Assembly: GCF_000355905.1 (NCBI RefSeq)
Contig: NZ_APLF01000008.1
Span: 81,146-145,145 of the forward strand
DNA length: 64,000 nt
Source: Psychroflexus gondwanensis ACAM 44
Lineage (GTDB): Bacteria > Bacteroidota > Bacteroidia > Flavobacteriales > Flavobacteriaceae
Reading direction: 5' to 3'
Below the pieces are notes generated by a model, which ran no database searches, had not been told where the DNA came from, and saw nothing but the letters and a program-made list of their open reading frames with translations. The position numbers and the translations under genes are program-made. Of the stretch, positions 26,503-35,854 are shown one piece after another (position 1 is the first letter of the stretch; every line of letters starts with the position of its first letter).

Positions 26503-27135
26503 TCAGCCAAATAGTTTAACAAGCTTAGCTTTATTGAGCGGCTTTTCTATAAAATCCAAAACAAGCGGATTTGATTTTGCGAGGTCGATGTCATCAAGGT
26601 CCACAGAGGAGGAGAGGGTCACTAAAAATGGAAGCGCTCCGCCAATAGTAAAGGCAGCGCCAGACGCCATCGCGGCCTGAATGGGTTTGGCTTGACTAAT
26701 CTCGTTAATCCCCAATTCATCTCTAACGTGTGCTGCCAAAGCGTCTTTCTTTGTGAGTTCTTTGGCCACGATTAGGGCAGTGGCTTTAGAGAGGCCGCGT
26801 TGTTCATAAATATCGGCAAGCCTTTGCAATTCAAGCTCCGGCATCTCCTTCAATTCTATTTTTTCTCGTTCGATGTCTGCGTTTTCAACATCTGTTTGTG
26901 AACTTACTGAAACGTATTCTCCAGCAGCCATAGATAAGGCGCCAGCCACCAATCCTGCTAAAGTAGCGATAAGAATAGGCTCCCTCAAATCACTAGCAGC
27001 AGCCACACCAATAGCGAGACTCGCCGTAGATAAAATCCCATCGTTCGCTCCTAGAACAGCTGCTCGCAACCAATTACTCCTGTGGATATAATGGTGGTCT
27101 AGATAATCGTCCAGGTCTTCAGAAGGCTCTGTCAT
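26503..27135 (-). CDS. VIT1/CCC1-family transporter with C-terminus replaced by receiver-like tail
   Basis: A 210-residue protein. Residues 1-172 match VIT1-family Fe/Mn transporters: HRSNWLRAAVLGANDGILST, the TM segment ending AGALSMAAGEYVSV, and the cytoplasmic helical part with ERELIELKE-like spacing. The family normally ends with two more membrane helices after GGALPFL. Here it continues as SSSVDLDDIDLAKSNPL and VLDFIEKPLNKAKL, which look like the last third of a response-regulator receiver domain. The predicted loss of two helices makes transport unlikely. The VIT1 assignment is firm; the origin of the tail is inference. Confidence 0.8.
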   Translation of the reverse strand: MTEPSEDLDDYLDHHYIHRSNWLRAAVLGANDGILSTASLAIGVAAASDLREPILIATLAGLVAGALSMAAGEYVSVSSQTDVENADIEREKIELKEMPELELQRLADIYEQRGLSKATALIVAKELTKKDALAAHVRDELGINEISQAKPIQAAMASGAAFTIGGALPFLVTLSSSVDLDDIDLAKSNPLVLDFIEKPLNKAKLVKLFG

Positions 27136-27237
27136 AGGCTTTGGTTGAGTGATAAATAGAAATATTTAAGCTTTCTATTTTAAAGAATCAGTGGAGTAAA
27201 GTTATTTTTTTTTATAAGGAAGTCTAAATGGTATCGC

Positions 27238-27752
27238 GTGCAATTCGATTTCTTAGGATTCAGCTTTCAACCGATAAGGTTCAAATCGAAAAAGGGCGGA
27301 AGCTTCCTTTAGTTTATTTGTAAAATGAGCAGAAAGTCAAGTTCGAATCACGTGAGAACTCCGTAAACTTGTTTTCCATAACAAAACCCAACGTGGGATA
27401 CATGATTTAGCAAATCTACTGAACCCTAAGATTCGTGGTTGGATTCAGTATTATGTAAAGGTAAGTCGAAAGAGCCTAAAGTCTGTGTTTTATTAACTAG
27501 ATAATAGTAGGATCAGGTGGATATTGAACAACGATAAACGCTTCAAAGGAAGCAAAATCAAAGCCGTAAAATGGCTTAGGTTTATTACAAAGTCTTATCT
27601 AAATTTCTTCTATCATTGAGAATTGGTGTGCAAACTGGTCTAAATTTATTTAGACTTAATCGACTGTATAACAAGAACCTTATGAATCGAGAGGTTCACG
27701 TACGTTTCTGTGAAAGGTCTAGGGGGTGAAATTCCTCTTTACCTACTTGACT
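27238..27752 (+). mobile_element. Decayed group II intron: maturase C-terminus plus domains V-VI
   Basis: Broken frames encode pieces of a group II intron-encoded protein: VQFDFLGFSFQPIRFKSKKG at 27238, then NPKIRGWIQYYVKVSRKSLK and RFKGSKIKAVKWLRF of the maturase region. They are followed by RNA domain V and VI-like sequence (AGAGGTTCACGTACGTTTCT, TGAAATTCCTC) ending in CCTACTTGAC at 27752. Multiple stops and the missing reverse transcriptase core show it is dead. Confidence 0.85.
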
Positions 27753-27764
27753 AGAAAATGTTTT

Positions 27765-27995
27765 TTAAATTAAATATTTTGAATCATTTCCTAACATATT
27801 TTTCAAATCAATATAATCTATTTTAGTATTGTTTTCAATGATGTCAAACTGTTCAAATTTTTCTTCCCAAGAGAAAATAATATGACCATCTATTTCATTA
27901 TAAATTTCAGATGCAATTTTTCTGAATTTTTCAAACTTCTCAGGTTTGTCCTCATGAGGAAGATATCCTCTCAATTCAAGTTTTGCCATTTTCAA
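27765..27995 (-). CDS. Hypothetical 76-residue protein
   Basis: A small, mostly charged protein beginning MKMAKLELRGYLPHEDK; an internal Met at residue 3 is an equally good start. No signal peptide, membrane segment or motif that I recognise. It lies 15 nt downstream of the lipoprotein gene on the same strand and starts just before its end, so the two are probably one operon. It abuts the intron remnant, whose arrival may have removed what followed. Confidence 0.55.
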   Translation of the reverse strand: MKMAKLELRGYLPHEDKPEKFEKFRKIASEIYNEIDGHIIFSWEEKFEQFDIIENNTKIDYIDLKNMLGNDSKYLI

Positions 27996-28010
27996 TTATT
28001 ATTAAGGTAT

Positions 28011-28346
28011 TTAATCAATTTTAACTCTATAATCCACAGCTCTTTCTCCTTCATCAACTTTCACCAATTTATTATTTTCGAAATAAAAAAATCTGATATC
28101 GGTTCTTTCAAGAAGTGGCAAACCGTAAGCATAATGATTATATGATTGTATGACTTTTTTGAAAATTGTAACTTTTACATTCATTTCAACAAGTTCTTCT
28201 TTTTCAATTTTCTCTTTAAATTCACTTATAGACATTCCAATGTATACTTTATCCATTGTTTTTGCTATGTTTCTTGCAGGATTAGCAGCGCAACTTAAGA
28301 TTAAAGTGGATATACTTATTAAAATAATCAAGTGTAATTTTTTCAT
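28011..28346 (-). CDS. Small lipoprotein
   Basis: A 111-residue protein with a lipoprotein signal (MKKLHLIILISISTLILSC). The segment DKVYIGMSISEFKEKI resembles the start of the SmpA/BamE-like fold, where a short GMs.eF/V motif leads into a helix, but the match is too short to assign the family. It is co-directional with the gene at 27765. A strong hairpin at 28455-28494 lies upstream of it. Confidence 0.62.
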   Translation of the reverse strand: MKKLHLIILISISTLILSCAANPARNIAKTMDKVYIGMSISEFKEKIEKEELVEMNVKVTIFKKVIQSYNHYAYGLPLLERTDIRFFYFENNKLVKVDEGERAVDYRVKID

Positions 28347-28454
28347 TCTTTTTGTTTTTTAATTAATTTTTTTCATTCCTTTTAAGCATTGATAAACTTA
28401 ATATTTTTATTTTCAACATAGAAATAGTTTGAGTGGTTTCCGCCAATTTTTGCT

Positions 28455-28494
28455 AAAATGGAGATAACAAAACTTGTTGTGTTATCTCCATTTT
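28455..28494. terminator. Long perfect hairpin, bidirectional terminator candidate
   Basis: AAAATGGAGATAACA (28455-28469) and TGTTATCTCCATTTT (28480-28494) form a 15-bp perfect stem with a 10-nt loop. It lies upstream of the minus-strand lipoprotein gene and no gene on the plus strand ends near it, so what it terminates is unclear. It could also be a remnant of a mobile element end. Confidence 0.6.
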
Positions 28495-29091
28495 ATTTAT
28501 AGCATAAACTTAGCAAATTTTTTATTGTCTTAAAATTTTAAGACCGTTACAAGATGAAAAGCCAAAAACAAATAAAAACAGGATAGAAGGTGATATTGTT
28601 TCCATAATATATGAATGTAAGAACTTCTAGCTGTATAGTATATTAGGCGATATTAAAAAATTAATCTTGAATGCAATTTTTTTTCTTATTACAATAAAGT
28701 TTATTTATTTACAAAAATGAGTGTTTATTTTAGAAATATATTTTATTGAAATTTACTGTATTCGTATAAGATCATCCTGTTTTTTTCTTTGAAAAATCCA
28801 TTAAACCATTAGCAATAGTAGTAATCGGCAGCTTTTCAATATTAACTATCTTTAATTCAGAAAATTAACTATTAACAATTGAATTGTAATTTTTTCAAAA
28901 TAAGTTTTTTAATAAATACTAAATTTCCAAAAGGGTTTGAAAGGGGTTATTTATTTATAACGCTTAGGAATACATATGTGTTATTTTCCTATCTAGCTAA
29001 TAATTAGAATTATAGCTCCACAAAAGAAGGTGGGTATGTTCAAAGTAATAATTGTGTATATTTAGTTCTAATAAAATACTCTAGCTTTAAA
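28495..29091. other. AT-rich intergenic stretch
   Basis: About 600 bp of very AT-rich DNA with no frame that resembles a protein and no clear repeat. The last 60 bp before 29092 must hold the promoter of the TPR gene; TATATTTA near 29057 is close to, but not exactly, the TAnnTTTG -7 box. Confidence 0.45.
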
Positions 29092-30861
29092 ATGGAAAGT
29101 ATTTTTCGTTTTTTGAAGGAATTAAAAAGAAGAAATGTTCACAAAGGCATTATATCCTACGTTGTTTTTTCTTGGGTATTACTTCAGGTTATTTCGGTTT
29201 TAGGGTCACTCGTAGAACTCCCTATTTGGCTGGGAAAAGCGGTGCTTGTAACCTTGCTTATTTTGTTTCCTTTTTGGGTTGTTTTTTCTTGGCTTTACGA
29301 TATTACTTCAGAGGGTGTAAAACTCACTTCTAGCCAAAAAAGTCAATACACTCCTGAACGAAATGAAACCGTAAACAAACGGCTCAACACTTTTATTGTT
29401 ATTTTTCTTATGCTTGCTGTAATCTTACTTTTTGTAGATCGTTTTAGAATTACAACACAGTATGAAACAAAAGAAATTACAAGCCAAGTCGAGCAAGAGA
29501 ATAGTATTGCAGTCCTGCCCTTCAACGATATGTCTATTTTAAAAAATCAGGCCTACTTTGCAGACGGTCTCGCAGAAGAACTTATAAACACACTATCGAA
29601 GATTGTAGGGATTAGGGTAACCTCTCGCACTTCTGCCTTCTCTTTTAGAGGAAAAACAATCGATATACCTACAATTGCGAAGAAGCTTAACGTGAAATAT
29701 ATTTTAGAAGGGAGTGTGCGCATGTATGATAGCATTGTAAGAATAAATGTGCAACTTATAGATGCAAAAAAAGATAAATCTACTTGGTCTGAAACTTGGG
29801 ATAAGCAGCTAGAAAATATACTGGAGGTTCAAAATGAGATAAGCTCGAATATCGCGGAACGTTTAGAAATAAGTATAACTGACAACAATATACCAAAGGC
29901 AAAAAAGGTAGATCCTGCAGCCTACCGTCTTTACCTAGAGGCAAATTACGAAATGAATAAGACCTTTAGTATAGACGGTGATAAAAAGGCTAAAGATCTC
30001 CTATTAAAATCGCTCGAAATAGACCCTACATTTGCACCCGCCTGGGATTTATTGAGTACCGTCTATCATTTTTTAACAGATCACGGTATTTTAACGGTAG
30101 AGGAAGGCTATCCGCTTGTAAAGGGAAGTGCCCTAAAAGCAGTCGAGCAAGATAGTCTCTACGCCACTATCTATGAAATACTGGGTACCATAGCAATTTC
30201 TTATGAACGCGATTATGATAAAGCCCAAGAGTATGTAAATAAAGGCTTGAGCTTAGAACCTAATAATACCGCAGTTCTCAATCGTGCTGCTCAAGTTGCG
30301 CTACTTTTTAATGAGACTAAAAAAGCGGTGGCCTATCATGAAAAAATTTTAGCACTGGACCCCTTATCGGAGTACTCTTATTATGCTCTAGGTATAAATT
30401 ATTATTATGCTAGGATGTATCCAGAGTCGGAGACAACCCTTCGTAAAGCTTTAAAAATAACGCCAGAGGCAGATATCACGCATTTGCTCCTTACTTGTAC
30501 CTTATTACAACTAGGGAGGTTTAAAGAAGCCTTAAAGCATGCTGAGATGGAAAGCAGCGAGCCACTCCGCTACCATGCACTAGCACTGGCGTATTATAGT
30601 CTAGGAAATGTAGAAAAATCTCAAGAATTTCTGGAAAAGCTTATTACAACATATAGTAAAGATTACAGCTATACTATTGCGATAACCTACGCCCAGAGAG
30701 GTGACCGTGATGCTACTTTTGAATGGCTAGAAAAGGCAATTGAATATCAAGATTTTGGAATTACAGACTTAAATGTAGAACCTCTTTTTGATAGAGTAAA
30801 AGAAGACCCTAGATGGCCTATGTTTATTGATCGCCTTGGACTTATATATAAAAAAATATAA
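29092..30861 (+). CDS. Membrane protein with TolB/FlgO-like domain and TPR repeats
   Basis: A 589-residue protein. Residues 1-120 are typical of a family often found fused to class III adenylate cyclases: FLKELKRRNVHKGIISYVV with two or three membrane segments. Residues about 140-270 form a TolB-like/FlgO domain (SIAVLPFNDMS, FADGLAEELINTLSKI, YILEGSVRM, WSETWDKQL, VQNEISSNIAERL). The rest is a run of TPR units (KAQEYVNKGLSLEPNN, YYALGINYYYARMYPESE). No cyclase domain is present. It probably assembles a protein complex at the inner membrane; the partner is unknown. It is monocistronic. Confidence 0.82.
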   Translation: MESIFRFLKELKRRNVHKGIISYVVFSWVLLQVISVLGSLVELPIWLGKAVLVTLLILFPFWVVFSWLYDITSEGVKLTSSQKSQYTPERNETVNKRLNTFIVIFLMLAVILLFVDRFRITTQYETKEITSQVEQENSIAVLPFNDMSILKNQAYFADGLAEELINTLSKIVGIRVTSRTSAFSFRGKTIDIPTIAKKLNVKYILEGSVRMYDSIVRINVQLIDAKKDKSTWSETWDKQLENILEVQNEISSNIAERLEISITDNNIPKAKKVDPAAYRLYLEANYEMNKTFSIDGDKKAKDLLLKSLEIDPTFAPAWDLLSTVYHFLTDHGILTVEEGYPLVKGSALKAVEQDSLYATIYEILGTIAISYERDYDKAQEYVNKGLSLEPNNTAVLNRAAQVALLFNETKKAVAYHEKILALDPLSEYSYYALGINYYYARMYPESETTLRKALKITPEADITHLLLTCTLLQLGRFKEALKHAEMESSEPLRYHALALAYYSLGNVEKSQEFLEKLITTYSKDYSYTIAITYAQRGDRDATFEWLEKAIEYQDFGITDLNVEPLFDRVKEDPRWPMFIDRLGLIYKKI

Positions 30862-31049
30862 TTTTTTGCCTCCTAAATTTATTAAAAAATGATACTCTCT
30901 ACCCTAAAATATCGTGTTTTTTGAAAACCGCTGTTTGAAGCTCTCAACTTCTAAGGTGTTGTTGTTGGCTGTCTTAAATATTATTTTCATTTATATTTTT
31001 ATGAATAGACTTAGATTGTATTTTCGAAGACTCAAACTTAACTAAGCCT

Positions 31050-31898
31050 ATGCTTACCGTACATCTCAGAAAACATTTGCAGGAGAGATTTTCCTTAAAC
31101 ATCAAGTCTATCAGAGCCTTGAGCGGTGGGGATATAAATGAGGTTTATCTTATAGAAGATCAGAATAAAAAGTACGTCGCTAAAATAAATGAGGCTCACC
31201 TATTTCCAGGAATGTTTAAAAAGGAAGTAAGTGGTCTAAACGCTTTAAGGAAGACAGGAGCCATAGATGTTCCTGAGGTTTTAGGTTATGGTGACTTTGA
31301 AACCAACACCTATCTTATACTAGACTATAGGGAATCTGGAAAAGTTAGCCATAAATTTTGGGAGCTTTTTGGGCAAGCAATGGCGGCTCTACATCAAACT
31401 ACTCACGAAACCTTTGGTTTTAAAGAAGACAACTATTTGGGTAGTTTGCCACAATATAATGACAATTTCGAAACCGCTTCTCAATTCTATATCCACCAGC
31501 GTTTGATGCCTCAGTTTAAAATAGCATTCGATAAAGGGTATGTGTTTAAGAATCTTGATTCCTTTTATCAAAGGGTAAAAGAGTTGATCCCTAATGAGCC
31601 TCCAGCACTTATTCACGGAGACTTGTGGTCTGGCAATTATCTGGTTAATTCACAGAATAAGCCTTGTTTAATAGATCCTGCCGTCGCTTATGCTCCTCGC
31701 GAAATGGATTTGGCCATGATGAAGCTCTTTGGAGGTTTCGACGACCGATTATTTAGTGCCTACGATGAGGCTTTTCAACTCAAACCAGATTGGGAAAAGC
31801 GAATCAAACTCTGGCAACTCTATTATATTTTGGCGCACCTCAATCTTTTTGGGGGGCATTATTACACTCAGGCTAAGGAAATAATGTCTCAGTATTAA
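31050..31898 (+). CDS. Fructosamine kinase family protein
   Basis: A 282-residue protein with the aminoglycoside-phosphotransferase fold of the fructosamine/ketosamine-3-kinase family. The catalytic loop ALIHGDLWSGNYL and the metal-binding segment PCLIDPAVAYAPREMDLAM are intact. The N-terminal ALSGGDINEVYLIE is the nucleotide loop. It phosphorylates sugar adducts on protein lysines so that they fall off (deglycation), in the cytoplasm. Length is normal for the family. No operon partners. Confidence 0.93.
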   Translation: MLTVHLRKHLQERFSLNIKSIRALSGGDINEVYLIEDQNKKYVAKINEAHLFPGMFKKEVSGLNALRKTGAIDVPEVLGYGDFETNTYLILDYRESGKVSHKFWELFGQAMAALHQTTHETFGFKEDNYLGSLPQYNDNFETASQFYIHQRLMPQFKIAFDKGYVFKNLDSFYQRVKELIPNEPPALIHGDLWSGNYLVNSQNKPCLIDPAVAYAPREMDLAMMKLFGGFDDRLFSAYDEAFQLKPDWEKRIKLWQLYYILAHLNLFGGHYYTQAKEIMSQY

Positions 31899-31925
31899 TA
31901 GCTGAAGGGTCAGAGCTTATGGTTT

Positions 31926-32306
31926 TTATTGCAAAACATACTTAGCTAGCACCTTTTGGACATCATAGACGTTAACGCTTTTATTAAACTTCTTTTGAAT
32001 ACTGGGACTAGTTTCACTAGAGATCCAAATTTTCAATTCCGCTTCTAAGTCGAAAGTGCCTGCCGTTTCAATGCTAAATCGTGAAATACTCTTATAAGTA
32101 ATGGATAGATATTCAGTTTTTCGACCGGTCATTCCTTGTTTGTCTACGAGGATAAGGCGTTTATTGGTAAAAATAAAAGTGTCTCGAACCAGTTTAAAAC
32201 CGATTTCAATATCTTCATGTTCTGTAAGAAGTTGTTCATATTCTTTCGCCAATTGTTCTTTGTCAACGGCGCCGGCATTACCGAGTAGTGAAGAAAATAG
32301 TCCCAT
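31926..32306 (-). CDS. PH domain-containing protein (bPH_1 type)
   Basis: A 126-residue cytoplasmic protein without signal peptide. DTFIFTNKRLILVDKQGMTG followed by YLSITYKSISRFSIETAG is the conserved core of the bacterial bPH_1 (YdjE/DUF1696-like) family. The C-terminus is helical, as in other members. The molecular role of these small PH proteins is not established. It is convergent with the fructosamine kinase gene, 27 bp apart. Confidence 0.8.
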   Translation of the reverse strand: MGLFSSLLGNAGAVDKEQLAKEYEQLLTEHEDIEIGFKLVRDTFIFTNKRLILVDKQGMTGRKTEYLSITYKSISRFSIETAGTFDLEAELKIWISSETSPSIQKKFNKSVNVYDVQKVLAKYVLQ

Positions 32307-32704
32307 TATATACTGCTGTTAATTTGTCCTACTCATCTGGCTTTTCGGTTAGGCCCCGTTTATATGGTGTCTGGTCTCCATTTTTTTAATAACGCAATGG
32401 TCAAAAGACTAATCTAGTCTATTCTTTTCGATTGGTTTGGTGTGTCTACCTTTGATGTGACGATTTTTATGAGTTTATAAATTTTATATCTGAGTTATGG
32501 TAAAAAAGTATGACAATGAATTTAAAGTCCTGAAGGTATCATAAATAGTCACCTAAAAGCAAAAGTTGATTTGGTAATGTCCCAATATCAAATCAGCTTT
32601 CAACTCAAACTGATTTTAGAAAACTTTTTACCGAAAAAAAACTGACTTGGAGAATTCGAAAATAGCTCAAGCCAGAATTGCCTTTATAAGATTATATGGA
32701 GGTA
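32307..32704. other. Intergenic stretch with one imperfect hairpin
   Basis: About 400 bp without a gene. TGATTTGGTA (32568-32577) and TATCAAATCA (32586-32595) pair with one mismatch and could end the minus-strand gene at 32705. Nothing else stands out. Confidence 0.4.
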
Positions 32705-33469
32705 TTAATTAACGTATTCGAATACTGCGGAATAGGTGCTCTCTTCAGAGTCCTCTATCGATACGTTAGTTACAGTAGCTGATGTTGGATAATTTTCACT
32801 GTCATACACATAACTTATATTAATAGTATAAATCAATTCCCCTTCCTCGTTTTTGTAGACGATTTGAGAGGGATTATTCATAGGGAAAAGTGACCTAGCT
32901 TTTACAATTTCGGGAACCTGTGGATTCATGCTGAAGTTCAACTGGACATCGTCCATGACTTCTATAATGCCCCCAGCCTCTAAGGTGAAAAAGTAGGGAT
33001 TTGGAGCGTCATCATAAAAAACTTCTGCAGTGTATACTTTCGTAATAAAGTTTCCCGTTTCGTAGACGTATTCTTCTTCATAAAACTCGATTTCTTTGGG
33101 ATTGTCATTCTCGTCATAAATAAGAACATAGCCAGTTTCAAAAGCATCATAAGGAGACTCATATAGATCTTCAGTGTTTAGATTATCACCGCCTCCTGTT
33201 ATATTAGATAATTCGCCTTCGTCATAAACAAAAATACTTGTTTCAAAACCATCAGAAATAGTATTTAATTTACCATCTGAAGTATAGGATAATATAATAT
33301 TTTTATTTTCTTGAGGGTCTTGAGCAGAGGTCGTGGATATTGTTTTTATCAATTTTTTTGAAGCATTTCCGTTTGCATCTGTAAATTCATCACTCACAGA
33401 ATCATCACTACAACTAAAGACTAGGGCTAAAGTAAAAAAAGTGCAAATGAGGTTAATTGGTTTTTTCAT
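32705..33469 (-). CDS. Lipoprotein of unknown function
   Basis: About 254 residues from the ATG at 33469 (MKKPINLICTFFTLALVFSC), with the lipobox-like VFSC followed by an acidic SDDSVSDEFTDANG stretch. An upstream in-frame ATG would place 14 polar residues before the signal. The body has repeated short strand units such as LSYTSDGKLNTISDGFE and LIYDENDNPKEIEFYEEE, which recall RHS/YD-like or DUF4595-type repeats in Bacteroidota lipoproteins. Function unknown. It is probably monocistronic. Confidence 0.72.
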   Translation of the reverse strand: MKKPINLICTFFTLALVFSCSDDSVSDEFTDANGNASKKLIKTISTTSAQDPQENKNIILSYTSDGKLNTISDGFETSIFVYDEGELSNITGGGDNLNTEDLYESPYDAFETGYVLIYDENDNPKEIEFYEEEYVYETGNFITKVYTAEVFYDDAPNPYFFTLEAGGIIEVMDDVQLNFSMNPQVPEIVKARSLFPMNNPSQIVYKNEEGELIYTINISYVYDSENYPTSATVTNVSIEDSEESTYSAVFEYVN

Positions 33470-33743
33470 AATTGTTTTATTGGTTTGATTAATTTTTTGG
33501 GACACTATCAATTTTGAATGATTTTCGATTGAAATTTTTACTTAATGAAAGCCTAAGCTAAATTTTATAAATCATTTTTAAAAGTTTAAAAATAAAGTCC
33601 TGAGTTCATATACGCAATACCTGCTATTGGGTAGAGTTTATGTGTTGCTAACTCACAAGCTATTCTACTGTATGTTTTAAGGTAAAGCTAAAGCGTTGAT
33701 TTTATGTTTACGATGAAAGTACAGTCTAATTTTTTTTCAAGAT

Positions 33744-34328
33744 TTACCTAATCATATAGGTGAAGCCAAGAGTGGGTCCAATGCCAGAATACAAGGTGTT
33801 GGTTTCTTTGGAGGTTATATTTCTAGTGTTTAAGTAAGGGATGATTAGCTCTATTCCGAAATGATCATTAAAAAAGTAATTCCCGCCAAAGCCTATATTC
33901 AAAATAGAGATTCCCCCACTTAAGGCTTCATGTTGAGACGTCCTCAAATTGCTATTATCAGCATCATATTGTATTGTTCCCAGACCTACACCAAATTCTG
34001 CAAACACTCTCAATTTGCTTTTATTAACGAAGTTGTTTCTTAGGGTAGGCGTAAACGCATAGGAGGTGTAGTAGGAGTCTACATTACCAACTCTTAAATC
34101 GTTTAAGGTGGCGTAGGAAAAATTCAAGTCTACAGAGGTTTTATCTGTGATAAAATACCCCGCAGAGGGTTTAATAACAAATCCATTCACTCCCGACTCG
34201 AAATCATCGGAAGAACCAATAAGCGGTAAAGCCGCTACTGTGAGCTTTAAGTCGTTTTTTTGGGATTGTCCAAACCCGTTAAATACTCCCATGAGTGTAA
34301 ACATCATAACAAGTAAAGTAGTTTTCAT
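33744..34328 (-). CDS. Outer-membrane beta-barrel protein
   Basis: A 194-residue protein with signal peptide MKTTLLVMMFTLMGVFNGFG. The rest is alternating strands in the style of OMP_b-brl porins (KPSAGYFITDKTSVDLNFSY, RVFAEFGVGLGTIQYD, SGGISILNIGFGGNYFF), with an end rich in aromatic residues (LGFTYMIR). It is an 8-stranded barrel candidate of unknown role. About 245 bp of its 5' end, including the region upstream of its start, is repeated at 35855-36105 beyond the Lrp and TSUP genes. Confidence 0.8.
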   Translation of the reverse strand: MKTTLLVMMFTLMGVFNGFGQSQKNDLKLTVAALPLIGSSDDFESGVNGFVIKPSAGYFITDKTSVDLNFSYATLNDLRVGNVDSYYTSYAFTPTLRNNFVNKSKLRVFAEFGVGLGTIQYDADNSNLRTSQHEALSGGISILNIGFGGNYFFNDHFGIELIIPYLNTRNITSKETNTLYSGIGPTLGFTYMIR

Positions 34329-34470
34329 AGTGTTTTGGTCTAAATGTTAAAAAATTAACCAATAACCATTCCAAGATTAAAGGCTATATCCAAATTTTAT
34401 TTTATTGAATACTCTGTTGAGTATATTTCATTCTATTTACTAAATCTTAGCATTCTTAATGATGGTTTAG

Positions 34471-34914
34471 TTATTGAGTTGATACTGCATTTTCACCATC
34501 AATTTTGAGCTCAGAAAGTATAAGGTGTGTCGTTGGACTACCGTATTTAATGAGTTTGTCTATAAATTGTTGAAGATGTAATTGATCACGCAGCGCTACC
34601 CGCATATGTATATTATAAGGACCAGTGATTCTAAAGACTTCCTGTACTTCTGGATACGTTGTGATTTCTGATATGATATACTTAAGCTTCCCGTCAAATA
34701 TTTTCAACATTATAAATACTTCCAGACCATTCCCCATCAATGCATGGTTTAATTGAATGTTGTAAGATTTTATAACTCCTAAATCTTCTAATTTCTGAAT
34801 CCGTTCACGTACAGAAGATGGTGAAAGTGCTATTTTTCTACCAATTTCCGCAAATGAAGCTCTAGAATTACTTTTTAATATTTTGATTATTTGAATATCT
34901 AGATCGCTCACCAT
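34471..34914 (-). CDS. Lrp/AsnC-family transcriptional regulator
   Basis: A 147-residue protein of standard family length. The N-terminal winged HTH reads ILKSNSRASFAEIGRKIALS and SSVRERIQKLEDLGVI; the C-terminal part is the RAM ligand-binding domain (MLKIFDGKLKYIISEITTYP, YNIHMRVALRDQLHLQQFID). It is divergent from the TSUP permease gene with about 125 bp between the starts, so it very likely controls that gene in response to a small molecule, usually an amino acid. Confidence 0.9.
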   Translation of the reverse strand: MVSDLDIQIIKILKSNSRASFAEIGRKIALSPSSVRERIQKLEDLGVIKSYNIQLNHALMGNGLEVFIMLKIFDGKLKYIISEITTYPEVQEVFRITGPYNIHMRVALRDQLHLQQFIDKLIKYGSPTTHLILSELKIDGENAVSTQ

Positions 34915-35039
34915 TGTTTCGGTTGTTTTATTCCAAAAATAGATTTTTTATTTGTAAATGTACCATTATATCCATCCAATCAATTTTATCATTAAACCTA
35001 GCATGTTTAGTTTTGACCCAAATAAATAGTCTTTTTTTT

Positions 35040-35756
35040 ATGGATTTAACGGTTCTTTTAATCCTGGTAATTGGTGTTTTTATGGGGTTCTACGTCCAAA
35101 CAGTCATTGGTTTTGCAGGGTCTTTAATTGCTTTACCTATTCTGCTATTGGGTATGCAATTGCCAGATGCAATTGCATACATTTCAATTTTCTACTTGTT
35201 TTCGAGTGCTTTCTTAATTACGAAGGAATGGAAAAATATAAATAAAAAAATAATTTTTAAACTCGCCATAACTTCAGTAATAGGCGTTATTTTAGGAATC
35301 TTGTTGCTTACTTTTTCAAAACCTATATTGCTAAAAAAAGGACTTGGAGTATTTATTTTATTATACGTAGCTTATGTTTTATATGGTAAAAAGAAAATAA
35401 AGCTAAATAAAGGAGGTGTGATAAGCTTTGGAGTTGTAGCTGGTTTTTTTTCAGGCGTATTTTCTACAGGAGGCCCTCTCTATGTTATATGTATTGAAAA
35501 CTCTGTTAAAGATATTAAAGCATTGAGAGCTACTATGATTGGGGTTTTGGGGCTTGTCACCTTAACTCGAATTCCTGCGCTAGCTGTAAGCGGGATATTA
35601 AAATTCAGCCATTTAGAAATGACACTTTTGGTATTCCCCGTCTTTTTATTTGCTCAATTTTTAGGAAAACGAACTTTTATAAAGATTAATGAAACTGTAT
35701 TTAAAAAATTATTGATGACACTTTTATGTGTTTCAGGTCTTATTCTTATCGTTTAA
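35040..35756 (+). CDS. TSUP-family membrane permease (TauE/SafE type)
   Basis: About 238 residues from the ATG at 35040, with seven to eight hydrophobic helices. The start MDLTVLLILVIGVFMGFYVQ and segment TVIGFAGSLIALPILLLG match the TSUP (TauE/SafE) fold with its duplicated half (ISFGVVAGFFSGVFSTGGPL). The frame extends left to 34914, but that would overlap the Lrp promoter region. Such permeases move sulfonates, sulfite or organic acids across the inner membrane; the substrate here is unknown. Paired with the divergent Lrp regulator. Confidence 0.86.
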   Translation: MDLTVLLILVIGVFMGFYVQTVIGFAGSLIALPILLLGMQLPDAIAYISIFYLFSSAFLITKEWKNINKKIIFKLAITSVIGVILGILLLTFSKPILLKKGLGVFILLYVAYVLYGKKKIKLNKGGVISFGVVAGFFSGVFSTGGPLYVICIENSVKDIKALRATMIGVLGLVTLTRIPALAVSGILKFSHLEMTLLVFPVFLFAQFLGKRTFIKINETVFKKLLMTLLCVSGLILIV

Positions 35757-35854
35757 AATATAGGCTATGGGTCATTAGTATCAACCATGCAATAAATTAA
35801 CTCTTAGTGAAAAACTGATTATATTTTACATTTAAAGGAAAAATTCAACTCTCC

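Noticed and set aside
29092..30861. Adenylate cyclase
   Set aside because: The N-terminal membrane part is like that of cyclase-fused proteins, but there is no class III catalytic domain, only TolB-like and TPR regions.
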